The notes below the pieces were generated by a model that saw nothing but the letters and a program-made list of their open reading frames with translations, had not been told where the DNA came from and ran no database searches. A stretch of DNA of 64,000 nucleotides from Fremontodendron californicum (taxonomy: Eukaryota; Streptophyta; Magnoliopsida; Malvales; Malvaceae): assembly GCA_030761205.1 (NCBI GenBank), contig JAULJL010000004.1, positions 35,746,172 to 35,810,171 on the forward strand, written 5' to 3'. Within the stretch, counting starts at the first letter, position 1, and each line of letters begins with the position of its first letter. Of this stretch, positions 35,368 to 48,400 are shown in pieces. The position numbers and the translations under genes were made by a program.

Positions 35368-36708
35368 ATGGATTTGCAACGAACTCTCTCGAAGCTCAGC
35401 TCTGATCGTGTTGTGTTGACAATTCTGAAAGGACCAGATCTGAAAGAACCAGATTTTTTGAGAATGACTTTCAAGCAAGTTGTCAATGGAGATTCTTGCT
35501 TTTCCTCTGAAACGGATTGCGCGAACTCCATCGCCAAAGCTGGGAGTGAAGGGATGGGAAAGAAGAAAGCAGTTACAACCAACTTCAGTGACGTGGCATC
35601 TGCTGATTGGAGGAAGCTGTTTGCTGCAACTGAGGCCCAAACAATGCAGTTTTTCCCTCCTCAGAATCTTGATGGGAAAATTACTGTAAGACCACCTAAT
35701 GATGTCTTTGATGAAGGCATTCTTCAATGGCAGAATTCATTGGTGGCACAATTCATTGGCAGGCCACCCAACTTCAGTTTGTTCCAAAGGATGGTCAATC
35801 AGCTCTGGGGAAAAGAAGGGAAGATTGAGGTTAAACCAGCAGGTAAAAATCTCTTTATAATTCAATTCTCTACAACAGAGACTATGGACTGGGTACTTGA
35901 ACATGGACCATGGCATATCCAAAACATGCCTATCATTCTCAGAAAATGGGAGCCTGGGATACAATCACTTGAATTTAACATGTGTAAACTTCCCATTTGG
36001 GTTCACTTGGGAAACATTCCCCTCGAGCTGTACACAATGAAGGGATTGAGTTACATTGCAAGTGCTTTGCGCTCTCCTCTTTATATGGACAAGATTACGA
36101 CAAATAGACAAAAACTTGCGTATGCCAAGATTTGTGTTGAACTGGAAGCAAAGTTGGAAATACCTCGGTTTATTGAGGTTGAGTTGCGTGATGGTTCCCT
36201 GGTTCACATTTCAGTGGAGGTTCCTTGGTTTCCGCCCAAATGCAATGTCTGTCGCATTTTTGGGCACTCTGAAAGGAATTGCCCATGCAATCCCACTAAG
36301 GTGGCAACCAAAATATGGGTTCCAAAGCAGGCTCATAAGGAAGATACTTTGGAGCAGAGCTCAGTTGGTATAGTCCCAAATGGTTCAATCAGTGAGGATA
36401 TAAGGCCAATTGTAAACAAACCATCTGTTGCTACAGAAACTCTGTCCTCGGCTAACATATTTGCATTGCTAGAGACTGTTTCTGAGAATGAGGATGGTAC
36501 TGCTACTGATGATCTTGAGCCACAGGAGCATATTGAAGTGGTTATCTATAATTCCCCAATGAAGCCTAGGGCTGGGGCTGCTGGAGTCGCTGACTTGATG
36601 CGCCACCTCAAGAGCAGGAAGAAAGGGCCATATGATAAGGGGAAGCACACAGTGAAGGCAAGCTCTACTGCCTTGAGTGGTCAGGTACCTGGACCCTCAC
36701 ATTCATGA
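35368..36708 (+). CDS. LINE ORF1: gag-like nucleic-acid-binding protein
   Basis: Intact 446-aa frame. A DUF4283-type domain (about residues 120-205, containing FIIQFSTTETMDWVLEHGPW) is followed by a CX2CX4HX4C zinc knuckle, CNVCRIFGHSERNC, at about residues 291-304; the tail is low complexity. This is the usual ORF1 layout of plant L1 elements, whose product packages element RNA. Its stop overlaps the ORF2 start by ATGA (36705-36708), which suggests translation of ORF2 by reinitiation. Confidence 0.92.
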   Translation: MDLQRTLSKLSSDRVVLTILKGPDLKEPDFLRMTFKQVVNGDSCFSSETDCANSIAKAGSEGMGKKKAVTTNFSDVASADWRKLFAATEAQTMQFFPPQNLDGKITVRPPNDVFDEGILQWQNSLVAQFIGRPPNFSLFQRMVNQLWGKEGKIEVKPAGKNLFIIQFSTTETMDWVLEHGPWHIQNMPIILRKWEPGIQSLEFNMCKLPIWVHLGNIPLELYTMKGLSYIASALRSPLYMDKITTNRQKLAYAKICVELEAKLEIPRFIEVELRDGSLVHISVEVPWFPPKCNVCRIFGHSERNCPCNPTKVATKIWVPKQAHKEDTLEQSSVGIVPNGSISEDIRPIVNKPSVATETLSSANIFALLETVSENEDGTATDDLEPQEHIEVVIYNSPMKPRAGAAGVADLMRHLKSRKKGPYDKGKHTVKASSTALSGQVPGPSHS

Positions 36709-39700
36709 ACATTTTAGCTTGGAATGTTCGAGGACTCAACTGTCCTCTAAAGCAAAAGCAAGTTGTAAATAGGATTAAATATCTGCATATTGATATAGTT
36801 TGTATAGTTGAAACTAGAATTAAATTTTCTAAGCTGCAGTCTACTATGGACAAATTTTTTGGTGGTTGGAAGTTGCTTCACAACTATTCAGAAGCAATAA
36901 ATGGCAGAATCTGGCTTCTTTACAAGGATCATCTGATTGTTGACAAGGTGGGCCTCTCTGATCAGTCCATAACTTGCTATATAACTCTAGACTCTCAATC
37001 CTTTTACTTGACAGCAATTTATGGGTTGAATGATGGAGCAAGTAGATGAAGATTATGGTCTCACTTAAGCCTCCTCAGTGGATCGATTAATGGGAAGGCA
37101 TGGATTCTTGCTGGTGACTATAATGTCATTGCTAATCCTACTGAAAGCTCAAGACCCAGTAGCCTCTCTCCAGATATTAAAGAATTTCAGCAGTTCCTTG
37201 AACAGAATTTGTTAAAGGACATGCTTATGTTGGCCCTCTGTTTACCTGGTCCATTCATCAAACTGATCATCTGGCAAGGAAACTAGATCGAGTGCTTATC
37301 AATGAGCATTGGCTTCTCTCTTTCCCTCACTCTTATGTAGAGTTCATTGCACCTAAGTGTCTGACCATTATGCTGCGGTGATCAAAACTGCTTTGGTGAC
37401 TCATTCTCCCCCTAAGCCTTTCAAGTTTTTCAATTTTTGGACAAGAAACGGTGAGTTCATGCACATTGTTGAGAACTCATGGACTATGCTTGCTTTTGGA
37501 AGCCCCATGTCCATCCTGCACTTGAAACTGAAGAGGCTCAAACAGGTGCTCAAACAGTTCAACTTGGTGAAATTTGGAATAGTTTCTGCAAGGGTTCAGG
37601 AAAAATGCAAGGAACTTGATGATGTGCAGCTTTCTCTCTTGAGGGATCCCAATGATGCAAATCTGATCACTTCTCAAGCTTCACTGGCACAGGAATTCCA
37701 TGAGCTGGTGAAAGCTGAGGAGAGCTTACTCAGGCAAAAGTCCAGAATTACTTGGTTGCAGGAAGGTGACCAAAACACGGGATATTTCCATAGGATGGTA
37801 AAAGCACAGCAAAGCAGAAACACCATCAAGGTATTGTATGATGATGCAGGGAACAAGCTGGAATCATTCCCAGAAATTTCTGCAGCAGCAATGTCCTATT
37901 TTCAGAAACTTCTTGGCTTCCCTGATCCCAACCTCTCTCCTTGCTCTCAAGAGCTCCTAGTGGAGCTGCTCCAAACATCTGTTCCTGGGGAGGCAAAAAC
38001 TACTATGATTATGCCAATCATAGGGGAGGAGATCAAGAATGCGATATTTGTGCAAAACAGTGATAAAGCTCCTGGTCCTGATGGCTTCACAACATATTTT
38101 TTCAAAACCACTTGGGCCATTGTTGGCAAGGACGTTATTGAGGCAGCTCAAGGATTCTTCATGAAAGGAGTTATGCACCCAGCTTTTAACTCTACCAGCG
38201 TTGCTCTTGTTCCAAAATGCCAAAACCCTTCCACTCTAAAGGATTTCAGGCCTATATCCTGCTGCACAGTCTTCTACAAATGTATTACCAGGGTCATTGT
38301 TAATAGACTCAAAGGCTGTTTCCCAACTATTGTTAGTGGCAATCAAAGTGCTTTTGTTCCTGGTCGCTGCATCACTAACAATGTTCTGCTGGCTCAAGAA
38401 TTGGTTAGGGGCTATGGAAGATCAACCATGTCCCCTAGATGTGCTATCAAGATTGACTTGCAGAATGCATTTGATTCCCTGAGTTGGGACTTTATCTTGG
38501 CTATTCTAGCAGCTTTGGGTTTCCCTAACCAACTCATCTCTTCGATTGAAGGATGCCTCACCACTCTCAGGTTCTCAATAAGCATCAATGGTGGCTTGAT
38601 AGGATTTTTTAGGGGGGCCAGAGGTGTCAGACAAGGGGATCCTCTCTCCCCGTACCTTTTTGTTCTTGCAATGAATGTCTTGTCAAAGCTTCTGGACACT
38701 GCAGCAAGGTCTGGATTATTCCAGCACCACCCAAAATGTAAGAAGCTTAATCTCACCCACCTGAGTTTTGCGGATGATCTATTGATCTTTGCCAAAGGCA
38801 ACATCGGCTCTGTTAAGGGCATACAGCTGGTCTTGAGCCAATTTTACAGTTGGTCTGGGCTACAACTTAACAACGCCAAAAGTGAATTTTTCTCTTCTGG
38901 TATGAGCAGTGAGGAATTGCAGGCTGTTCGAGAGACTACTGGCTTTAAAATTGGTACACTTCCTGTCAGGTATTTGGGAGAGCCTCTGGTTACCAGAAGG
39001 CTGACTGAGAGGGACTGCGAACCATTGATTGCCAAGGTTCGTGCTAGAGTGAATGGATTGGCTGCAAGGTTTCTGTCCTATGCTGGGAGACTCCAGTTGA
39101 TCGAGTCTGTACTCTTTAACCTGCAGAACTTCTGGTGCAGGCATTTTATCCTTCCTAAGCCGTCTCAGGAAACTCACCCAGATTTGCTCGAGCTTCCTTT
39201 GGAAGGGGAATGATGGGTTGGCTAGAGGTGCTAAAGTAAGTTGGAACCATGTCTGCCTTCCCAAGTCTGAGGGAGGATTAGGAATCAAAGACATCCTCAC
39301 TTGGAACCAAGCATGTATTCTCAAGAACCTATGGTCTGTGATGATGAAAGCAGGTTCGCTCTGAATCATATGGATTGAGGCTTACGTGATAAAGGGAATG
39401 GATATCTGGCAGATTCCTATTCCCAGTGGCAGTAGCTGGAGCTGGAGGAAGCTTATGCAATTAAGGCCAATAGCCTCTCGAGTGGCTAGACAGGATGATA
39501 GAGGCGTCACTTGGCCTTTTTCTGGTGTTAATACTCTGTTGCAGCTATTTGGAGCGAAATTAGGCCAAGGAAGGAGAAGGTTTCATGGCACAGACTTCTT
39601 TGGTTCAAATTCCTCATTCCCAAGCACACGTTAATTGCTTGGATGGCAATCCTTAACAGATTACCAACCAAGGATAGACTCGTGTTATGGGGGATGCAAG

Positions 39701-40098
39701 TGGAGGAGATATGTCTCCTTTTCCACCAAGAAAGGGAGACAAGGAACCATCTGTTTTTCTACTGCAGGTATTCCAAATCGATCTGGCAGCAAGTTTTGGG
39801 ACTTTGTAGCATTCAGAGAGGGGTTGTAAGCTGAGAATGGGAGCTGCGTTGGGTCAGTCAGTTGAGAGGTCGATCCTTGCTTTCAGTCATCATTCGTATT
39901 GCTTGGAATGCTTTGATCTACTTAGTCTGGAGAGAAAGAAACAATAGATTGTATGGCCAAGCTGAATCCATGGAAGAAAGGCTCTTAGAACTCATTCGTG
40001 ACACAGTTGCCCTACGCATGCATGATCTCAACAAAGTCAAGCTGGATGTTGTTAATATTAGACTTTGTAATGCTTGGAAGCTAAATATTTCCTGCTGA
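36705..40098 (+). pseudogene. LINE ORF2: endonuclease/reverse transcriptase, broken
   Basis: An APE-type endonuclease begins MNILAWNVRGLNCPLKQKQV and is interrupted by TGA at 37047. The frame continues with WILAGDYNVIANPTES, shifts near 37215, and shifts again near 37357. A long intact stretch to 39213 holds the reverse transcriptase: DKAPGPDGFTTYFFKTTW, RPISCCTVFYKCITRVI, GVRQGDPLSPYLFVLAMNV and the catalytic LSFADDLLIF. The zinc-binding zf-RVT region follows in shifted frames (FLIPKHTLIAWMAILNRLPT, TRNHLFFYC). ORF2 ends near 40098. The copy cannot make the full protein; ORF1 is still open, so decay is moderate. Confidence 0.93.
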
Positions 40099-40196
40099 AG
40101 CTAAGTTCTGTAATTGCTTCTGTTCATTGTAGCAGTTTCACCGCTTTCTTGGATAAATGGAATTCATACTACTTATCAAAAAAAAAAATTATTTCT

Positions 40197-41177
40197 GGTT
40201 TTATAATTTTCCTACTGAAAATTTGGATAAGAGAGGGGGAGTTGTCTTCTTACATATTATTATGAACCCTATCTACTTCCCCCCAGTAGTTATTTATTAT
40301 GGTTTTCAGTCATTGTCCTCAAATCCCATTGTATTGTTCCTTCCTTCCTTGTTCTTGCTTATTAGGGAGACAATTGAACTTCGAAAATTGACATTTTTAA
40401 TGAATATTCCTAATGAAGTTAAGAGGGGAGTGACAGAGGATGAGACAGAACTCCCCAAAGTGTCCAGGGATAGACAATGAACATTGGCACAATCCTTGTC
40501 AAAGGAGGATTGGTGACCATTTACAACAATCAATTTCTAATTTTGTTATTAAATGTTGCTTATTGCTTTGTAAATTCCTTGTCTTATATAAGGATTTCTT
40601 TTAGATCTTAACTCATAAGTTAGTGGTTTAATGTCTCCAAATTAACTACTACTAAAGACTAAATTTAGAAAGGAAACTGTTAACTAGTGTCCAGTAATAG
40701 ATCTGATAATTTTTTACATGATACGAGAAAATTAATTAAAATATGACACGAAAAATTAAAATGAATATGAACATGACACTAATATACAAACATGTCAAAA
40801 TCTATATAACACAAATTATGAACCTGTCAAAATTTATATAAATATATAACACCTTATATACGATTATGACACAGAAAAATAATACGAACACGGTACGAAT
40901 ATATAGATTGTCAAATCTACCTAGTGACACTGATTAAGGTTATATTTTAGGAAAGAAAAATATAATTAATACATTATATTTTCTTAAACTTAATAAAAAT
41001 AATATATTAAAGGCAAAAAAAAAAAAACATATTCTAAGATAACAATTAAAGAGTCTTTAACCATTGCTTATAGATATCGGTTAACCGGACCTTTGACAAA
41101 ATTTACTCTTCTAAAGATTCCAACGAGAGATAAAGGGGAGACAAAAAGAGATAAAAAATTGCATCTCTTGACTCTTA
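40197..41177. other. Intergenic, with a degenerate acacgac-type repeat
   Basis: No gene. 40700-40930 contains gatacgag, atatgacacg and gaacatgacac text akin to the repeat at 5517-5945. Confidence 0.5.
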
Positions 41178-42440
41178 CGTTACGTTTGGTTCGTTGTAAT
41201 GCCATAGAGAAAGAATAGAATAGTATTTTGTGGGAATGGAATAGAGGGGAACATGTATTACTTAGTTTGGTTCATTGAATGGAATATAGAAGGAATATTA
41301 TTACATTGTTTAGTTGGTTAAAATGATGTTAAGGATTAAGTAATGAATAGATATAGAATAATTTTTTTATCCTTAAATTAAATAATGATATTTTATTTAT
41401 AAAAAATATTTTGTTTAGAATAATATTAATATTTTAAAATATTTTAATATTTATAATTTAAAAAACCCAAAAATATATATTATAATATATTATATTAATA
41501 TTATTCAGAAAATGTTATTTTAAAAATATTATATCTAAAAATAATATCACAAAAAAATTTGTAAGTTAAATTTAAAATAATATTTAAGTTTATTATAAAA
41601 TAAAGTTAAATATTAATATTTAAAAATAAAAAATACACTTGTTTTAAAATAACATTTAAAATATATAAATATTTACATTTAAAATAAAATTTTATTATAT
41701 TTAATTTTTTTCCAACTTATATAAAAGCCAAAAAAAATTCCTCATTTTTTATTTTGACTCTCTCTCTCTAAACCACTCCCTCTCTTTCTCTTTCTAAAAA
41801 CATGAATGTTCAACTAGAATATTCATCAAACCCAAATTTTGACCGACCATCATCGTCGCTGTCACCCAAACCTAAAAAATCTTCAAATTTCATCCAAAAC
41901 TTTTTCTCAATCTCCTCTTTCCATTTTTTCAATTATTTTTTTTTCTGAAAATTATTGAAAAAACGTAGATCTACAAAAACAACACGCGACTTCCACCCCT
42001 TTTTCGTCGTTCTCCATCGTCCCAAAAGCTTCAATTTTTTGATATATTGTTTAACTTTGACTCCTCTTTCTCCTCTTCCCTAAATTTGAAACAAAAAAAA
42101 ATCCCCTATAAGGCTATAACTACCCTAAGAAACGTACATTGTCTCTCTTTTTTTATTAAAAAAATAGCTGAAAATTGTTAAGTATGATATTGGTTTGTGA
42201 TTTTTGACAAAGATAATAGTTGTCATTTGAAATTTTCTTTAAAAATATTTTGGAGAATTTTTTTTCTTCTATTTCTCACGAGCCTGAATAGTCATTCAGA
42301 CCCTCCCCATTGAATTGCTATTTACGGAAATTCCATAATAAAGACGTAATAGTCATTCCGTTGAATCACTAATTCGGTTAACCAAACTTCCAAGTTACTA
42401 TAGTGCACGGAATAGTGGCAGAATGGAACCAAAAGCGCTG
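41178..42440. mobile_element. Candidate Tourist-like non-autonomous transposon, degenerate
   Basis: The left end, cgttacgtttggttcgttg, and the complement of the right end, cagcgcttttggttccattc, form imperfect inverted repeats flanked by TTA (41175-41177 and 42441-42443). Near both ends are ggaatagaa/gaatagtgg-type motifs in opposite orientation. The 1.26-kb interior is AT-rich without a transposase. Assigned by end structure only. Confidence 0.5.
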
Positions 42441-42965
42441 TTAGAGTATTGAATAACTTAACTAAACCGTGGTTACACCATAGCTTTTTTCTTTCTTCTC
42501 CTTCACATAAAACCTCACTTTTAGGGTGCAAGAAACAGTAACTTAGTTCAACTCGATAATTTTCACAAACTAGAAGATGAACCATGACAATTGACAAGCC
42601 AGCCCCAATATTGACAAATATAGGAATAAAGTAACTCAACAAATAAGGAACATGAGATACTAACTAAAGGGTCAAAAAATTGACCGGTGGATAAGGACTT
42701 TAACAACATATTTAAAGTTGAAGTTATATTTCAGCAGAAACCACAAAAAACAGTTTAGAAAGTAATACTAATAATTCATAAGAGAATGAACAATTCCCTC
42801 TGCTCTTCTCTCAGTCAGTTTCTTGGTCCACCACATGTCATCGAGTCCCCGAAAACATTAAAGCATATTATGAAATTGCCTGTCAGCAAAGCAGCATTTG
42901 TCGAAATCCAAAATGGTCTTTCATCAGTTGTTGAGGACTAGCAATCCACAACCACCATCTCCTAA

Positions 42966-45470
42966 TTAAGCATCACATCCTCCACAGACCAAACTCCTGC
43001 AATAGAGATAGCAAATAACTAATATATTTGTAAACAAGGTAGTGAAACATTTGCTAACTGGTGCTGGATTCCACATAGGTTAAGTTGAAAGATCATAGTG
43101 ACCTTATTCAGGTCGAGTCTCTTCACCAATGGTTACTTTTTTTTTTTTCTGCTTGGAATGCTATCAAATTGACACAAACCAGCAACTAGGGGATGCCTTA
43201 GATGAGTCTAATCATGTAGAGTGATCTGAATTCATAGGGAACTTTTACTCGATTTGATCCTATAAAAAGATAAGGTGCTTCATTCAAAAGCCTTTCCCAA
43301 AGGACCCAAACAGTTCACTCATGCTTTCCATTTCCCTCCCTAATTCCCTGTAATAAGGGGAGGGTTTGGCATGTTTCAAAACTCCAAAATAGCCGAAAAA
43401 AGGGGCACGCTCCCTAAGAATTATCTTGATTTTTCCTGTTGCCTTCTTTTTCATATTTCCCTCTAATTCCAATCATCTTTGTTTTCGAAATCCATCTCTT
43501 TCAGGTGACTAGTGATAATCTGACAGGACTCGGCCTCTCTAAGACCATCAGGATTCTGTAACCTTAACTAAATGATTGGTTATAATGGTACAGGAAAACT
43601 TAATAATGCGCGCTGATAAGAGAACACTAATATACTAATCCTTTTAAAGATAGGAATATGTCTTAAGCAACCAAAAGAACTACTTACGCAATTGAACAGC
43701 CAGACCTTCGGCGCCTTTTCTTCCTTGCCACCTCCTTCCTCCTTGGGGGTTGAAGAACAACCTTGATTGCAGTATCAAAAACGGCTTTGACATTCTGAAC
43801 AGTAGTCAACAAAAGATCAAGTTGTATTCGTTAAAACATTTACAAAACAATACACAAAAGAGAAAAGATGAAGAAGGAAAAGACAACAGTACAAGCCTTA
43901 ATACAATGATATCGAATTTACCTGCTGAGTCTTGGAACTGCATTCGATATAAGCTGCTGCACCAATTTGTTTCCTCAGTTCCTCTCCCTGTGTAGCATGA
44001 TCTGAATGAGCTACTTCCATTCATGCCAAAAGGCAAATGGTATCCACAAATAAATTTAGAATAAAGTTAAAACTTAAGAAATGCATACCTGAGCAGGTGT
44101 TATAATATTAGACCCCATTTGATCAGCAAGATATGCTCTATCCTCCCTAATATCTGATTTATATCGAAAGAACATAATTCGATGTTATTCATGAAATCCT
44201 TCCATTCGGACATACTTAAGTGCACCATCATATGATCAAATTCTCAAAATAGCTGCCTACCTAGCTTTGTTCCAACCAGAACAATTGGAACGTTTGGTGC
44301 AAATCTACGTAATTCTGGCATCCACTGTGAACAGATGAAAGGGATAGTTTAGGACTATGTTGCTATGACTCTTCATTTTTCTTGAGCAATCGTGTCCGAC
44401 GCATATTCGGACACGAATATGAGGATATGATCCTCCAAGGACCCTCCAAATATATGAAAAAATTTATAAAAACTAAACATACTCGTATAGGACACCATAC
44501 CCGTACCCGACACACATCCGAAACCGATTAACATATATTTAGGATATTGGATAAGACAAACTAAAACAGCTCGTGACTGGATGCTATTGACCCATCAAGA
44601 TTCCATTAAAAATGTTTTGTTCTAAGAAAGACTGCAAAGCCAACAACCATTTGACTTTAATTTGAATTGAAAAAAAAAAACCACTTTTTTCAAACATGAT
44701 CTAAAAATACCATAACAAAAAGGACTTCTTTTATTTTAGTTTTTAAAGAACAGAAGAAAAGTTAAAAGTAGAAAACATTGGCATCGAAAAAAGTACCTTC
44801 TTGAGAACATTTTCATAGCTTGCTCTGCTAATTAATGAAAAAGCCAAGACAAATATGTCTGCACCTCGGTAACTCAGTGGCCTTAACCTGCTATAATCTT
44901 CCTGACCTTTAAATCAGATGAAAAAAGAAAAGAAAAGAAATCAGAAATGAAGCATCAAATAAAACCCATCAAATCTTCAACCAATCACAGCAAGCAGCAA
45001 AGAAGAACTGAAGTTTACATACAAGAAAACCCAAATACCTGCAGTATCCCATAAACCCAAATTAACAATGCTCCCATCCACAGCCACATTGGCACTGAAA
45101 TTGTCAAACACTGTTGGTATATAATCCTGACACAGAAAAAGAAAAAAAACAATAAAAAACCTGAGAAAAAAGAGCAAGTTTAATACTACTATAAATTGCA
45201 TATAAATAAGAAAAAAAAAACTATCCAGGGGAGTAAATTTGTGAGAGGACCCCTTCAGAGTTTCAAAAACCCTAGAAGTTAGTAACTCCAAAGTACATAA
45301 ATGCAATAAAAACAAGTAAAAATAAGAGTGAAGGGAGTGTTTTCAGCAGGTGGGTAGTTTGAAAAACTTACAGTTGGGAACTTGTTGCTGGTGTAACAAA
45401 TGAGCATACATGTTTTTCCAACAGCTCCATCTCCAACTGTAACACATTTAATGAACTTTGAACCACTCAT
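42966..45470 (-). CDS. ROP9: Type II ROP/RAC small GTPase (ROP9/RAC7-like)
   Basis: Plant Rho GTPase that cycles between GDP and GTP at the plasma membrane to direct polarity, ROS and hormone signalling. Eight exons: 45470-45372, 45126-45039, 44906-44797, 44324-44261, 44153-44089, 43987-43922, 43794-43688, 42996-42966; 209 aa. P-loop GDGAVGKT (13-20), effector Thr38 in DYIPTVFDNF, DTAGQE at 60-65, TKLD at 118-121, SSK near 159. A polybasic RKKRRRR precedes the C-terminal GCSIASLVCGGCDA. The last exon supplies only nine residues plus one codon base. It replaces a CaaX box with GC-CG cysteines, the type II arrangement that is S-acylated instead of prenylated. The tiny last exon was located by phase and homology and is easily missed. 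Intron 3 contains a dispersed repeat. Confidence 0.95.
44353..44550. mobile_element. Dispersed MITE-like repeat in ROP intron 3
   Basis: Begins ctatgttgctatgactcttc at about 44357 and continues with tttcttgagcaatcgtgtccg, then cacgaatatg and gacacacatccg. It matches the ends of the copy at 53876-54070 (tatgttactcggactcgg, and the complement ttatgttgctctgactcttc). Right edge uncertain. Confidence 0.65.
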
Positions 45471-45479
45471 GATCCTTCT

Positions 45480-48400
45480 TAAACTTCCAACTTGAACAGA
45501 AATTGTAGTAGTTCTTTAGTTACAGCAGCAATATAGAAAGTTGCAGATAAAGTAAGCAAGCTGCTTCAAAGTTAAACAAGAGAAAGAAGTAAGAGAGGAA
45601 AGGGTTCTTTAAATGGAGTTGAAGAAGTTTCGAGAGAAAAAAAATACTATTAAAATAAACATAGGCTGCTTACGAGAGAAGTAATCATCTGTAGTCAAAG
45701 GGTGTTGCAGCACTTTATCGTCCATCTCAATAGATTTCAAAAATCTAAACAGAACAATTTTTTTTGAAATGCAGAAAAAATGGGCCCCTCTCTCAAACGG
45801 GCACCTATGGCACCTTCTTCTTTGTTGGTTTCCAGCTTGTATTTTGCACATTATATTTATTACGGCTAAGATTGTTATGATTAAACAAATAAGCATCCAA
45901 TAAATTCCACTACAAAAAACTTTATTCAATAAATTTTTTATACGATATTTGTGTCTAACATATATTTAAATATGATATAAAATATAATTTTTTAAATATA
46001 TAAAAAAATTAAACTCGGCTCATGTAGTATATATATTTTAAGATTATTATATATAGTAATATTTTTATTTAAGATATTGAAAATAATAAAAAATTATCAA
46101 TTATTATATATATATTTTTTTATATATGAGCTGGTTGTCAGGATTTAATCTTTGATCACTAGAATTAAGAGTCCAAGACTCTACTAACATATCACATGAC
46201 TGTTGGTTATTATATTTAATACAATATTATTATTATAAATATATATTAGTTAATTTAAAAAAATACTCTTAAAATATTTATTAGCAAAACCATGGAAATA
46301 TTTAGTCATGAAAAATTGATTTGAGTATGGACCTAGAAAAGAATGTTATGTAGAAAGTAAATAACTTGAATAAACTCCATAGCTCAATATTAATTTCTTC
46401 AATCTTTGATCTGTGAGTGATTTTGGATTCAAATGGTGATTTTTTCAATTGACCTTAATCTTGAATGCTCAATCATGAAGTATTGAGAAACTCGACAGAC
46501 ATATCATGTCTTAGCTCACGAGATGGACCAACTTATATACCTCGAATTAAAGCACCAAAACCCTTAGTAAGTTACTATATTAATTGTAGTTCTACATAAC
46601 ATAATATGACAGATTTAATTATATTTTGTTTTTAAAAGATAATCTTATTTACTATGGCCAAAAGGTAATTCAAAAGGACCTAAAAAAGAAATTATATGGG
46701 GCAACATCATTTTCTTACAAGAGCAAAAACATCATTTTCTTAAGGCCTGGATCCAGAACAAAGATCAAAATCCATTACCAAATGTCTTTTTTCTACTCTG
46801 CTCCACATAAAAAATAAATTTATATTTTGATGTACTGACAGTATATATATTTATACATTATTAATAAGTTAAATGATGTCATCTTATTAAAAAAAATTTA
46901 AAATAAATACAAATAATTTTATTTTTAATGAAATGATATTATTTAATTCACGAATAATATATAAATTTATACATTATTAATACATTAATATAAATTCTAA
47001 AAAAAATACAGTAACAGTTAGGAAATGGTTTCTGTAGTACTCCCCAATTTTAAACAGTTTCTTGAAAAGAATGATCAGACCGTTGGATTCATTCAATTTA
47101 TTAACCAACATATGTTATGTCCTCTTATCTTTTGTTCATATTCATCGTACACATGCAAACTATTGCAAAGGACAAAGATACATTAGCCACATTTTCTATA
47201 ATTGCCCACCATGGTTCTATCCCTGCTTGACCCAAATCTCTTTCTTTTTTTCTTCAGGTTTTTATAAATTTGGTAATCCATGTATTCATATTATTTGTTT
47301 ATATTGTTTAAGGTGTTATATATTTATATAAATTTTGATATATTAATAATTTATGTTATATAAATTTTAATATATTTATATATTCATAATATTTTTTTTT
47401 TGTATTGTATAATCGTATTGTATTTAAAATTATCAATTTTTAAAACAAATAAACTTGGGTGTAAGAAAATATTAGTAGTATATTTCTTTCTTGGTCACCA
47501 ATTTTCTACTTTTCTTGAAAATATGACCAGTTTTGGGGAACTGTGAATCTTTGTTTCATGCATTTATATTTGAAGGCATGGGGTTTGTTGGCATTAACTG
47601 CTTAGCAAGCTGGGCGGAAAAGAAAGGGCAAAAGCTGAATTGGTTGCTCTCCTGAGCATTGAAGAGTTCAGTTTTTTTCACCTAGCTTTGAATTGTCTCA
47701 CAAGTTGAATGTTAATGGAACTTAAAATGTATTATGGATTGAAAGAAAAGTTAAATCTGAAGAAGAAAATGATGGGTTCTTCTAATACAAAGAATTCAAC
47801 TTAAGTTCAGTAATAATGTGAAATTATTATCCTCTCTGTTGTTTTTCAGAGGAGAAAGGGAAATTTGGAGCAAAGAAAAGGATCTTACAAGAGATCTGGC
47901 TGTCTTAGATGTTGACAAATCATCACTAAAAACAGTCATAGTGTCCAAATTCACCGAAGAGACAAATTTTCCCTTGATTTGGGGATATTTGACGAGTCTG
48001 CAAATTCACTGGTTCCTTTATCGAACAGGATTAAAATTCAAATTTCAACATATATATATATATAATCCTTTATATTCTCGCGGCTTTCATTGTACAAATG
48101 TATCTCCTGTTTCTATAATTACCCGATTAATAACCAAAGCTTAGTATGGACTGTATTAAGTTAATATTTTCAAACCATCTCCAATTCCAATAATGCAAGT
48201 GCTAAGACTTGATAGTAAGCTAACAATTGTTAGATTCAGCAAAACTAAAGGTTGTAAATTGTAATTCAACTAATTGCTTGCTCATTTTTCAGAAAATGAA
48301 AAGGAAACTTTCAATTGCATGTCACACACCTCTTAATGTCTCCCAAAGGTAGATTATACCAACACTATCTTGGTCGAAGAAGGCAGCACTTTGTCGAAGA

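Larger units (their letters stand above)
35191..40177 (+). mobile_element. L1-type LINE retrotransposon, full length, decayed ORF2
   Basis: Non-LTR element of about 5 kb in plus orientation. It ends in a short A run after acttatc and is bracketed by a direct repeat: an A run followed by ttatttct, at 35169-35190 and 40178-40196. A full-length 5' end is indicated by the leader (35191-35367) followed by ORF1. ORF2 carries endonuclease, reverse transcriptase and a zinc-binding C-terminal region, but it is broken by stops and frameshifts. No RNase H domain is recognisable. The element lies roughly 250 bp upstream of the CDKF TATA box, on the opposite strand. Confidence 0.93.

Noticed and set aside
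47818..48144. 108-codon plus-strand frame
   Set aside because: No domain, AT-rich end, no splice partners; treated as chance.
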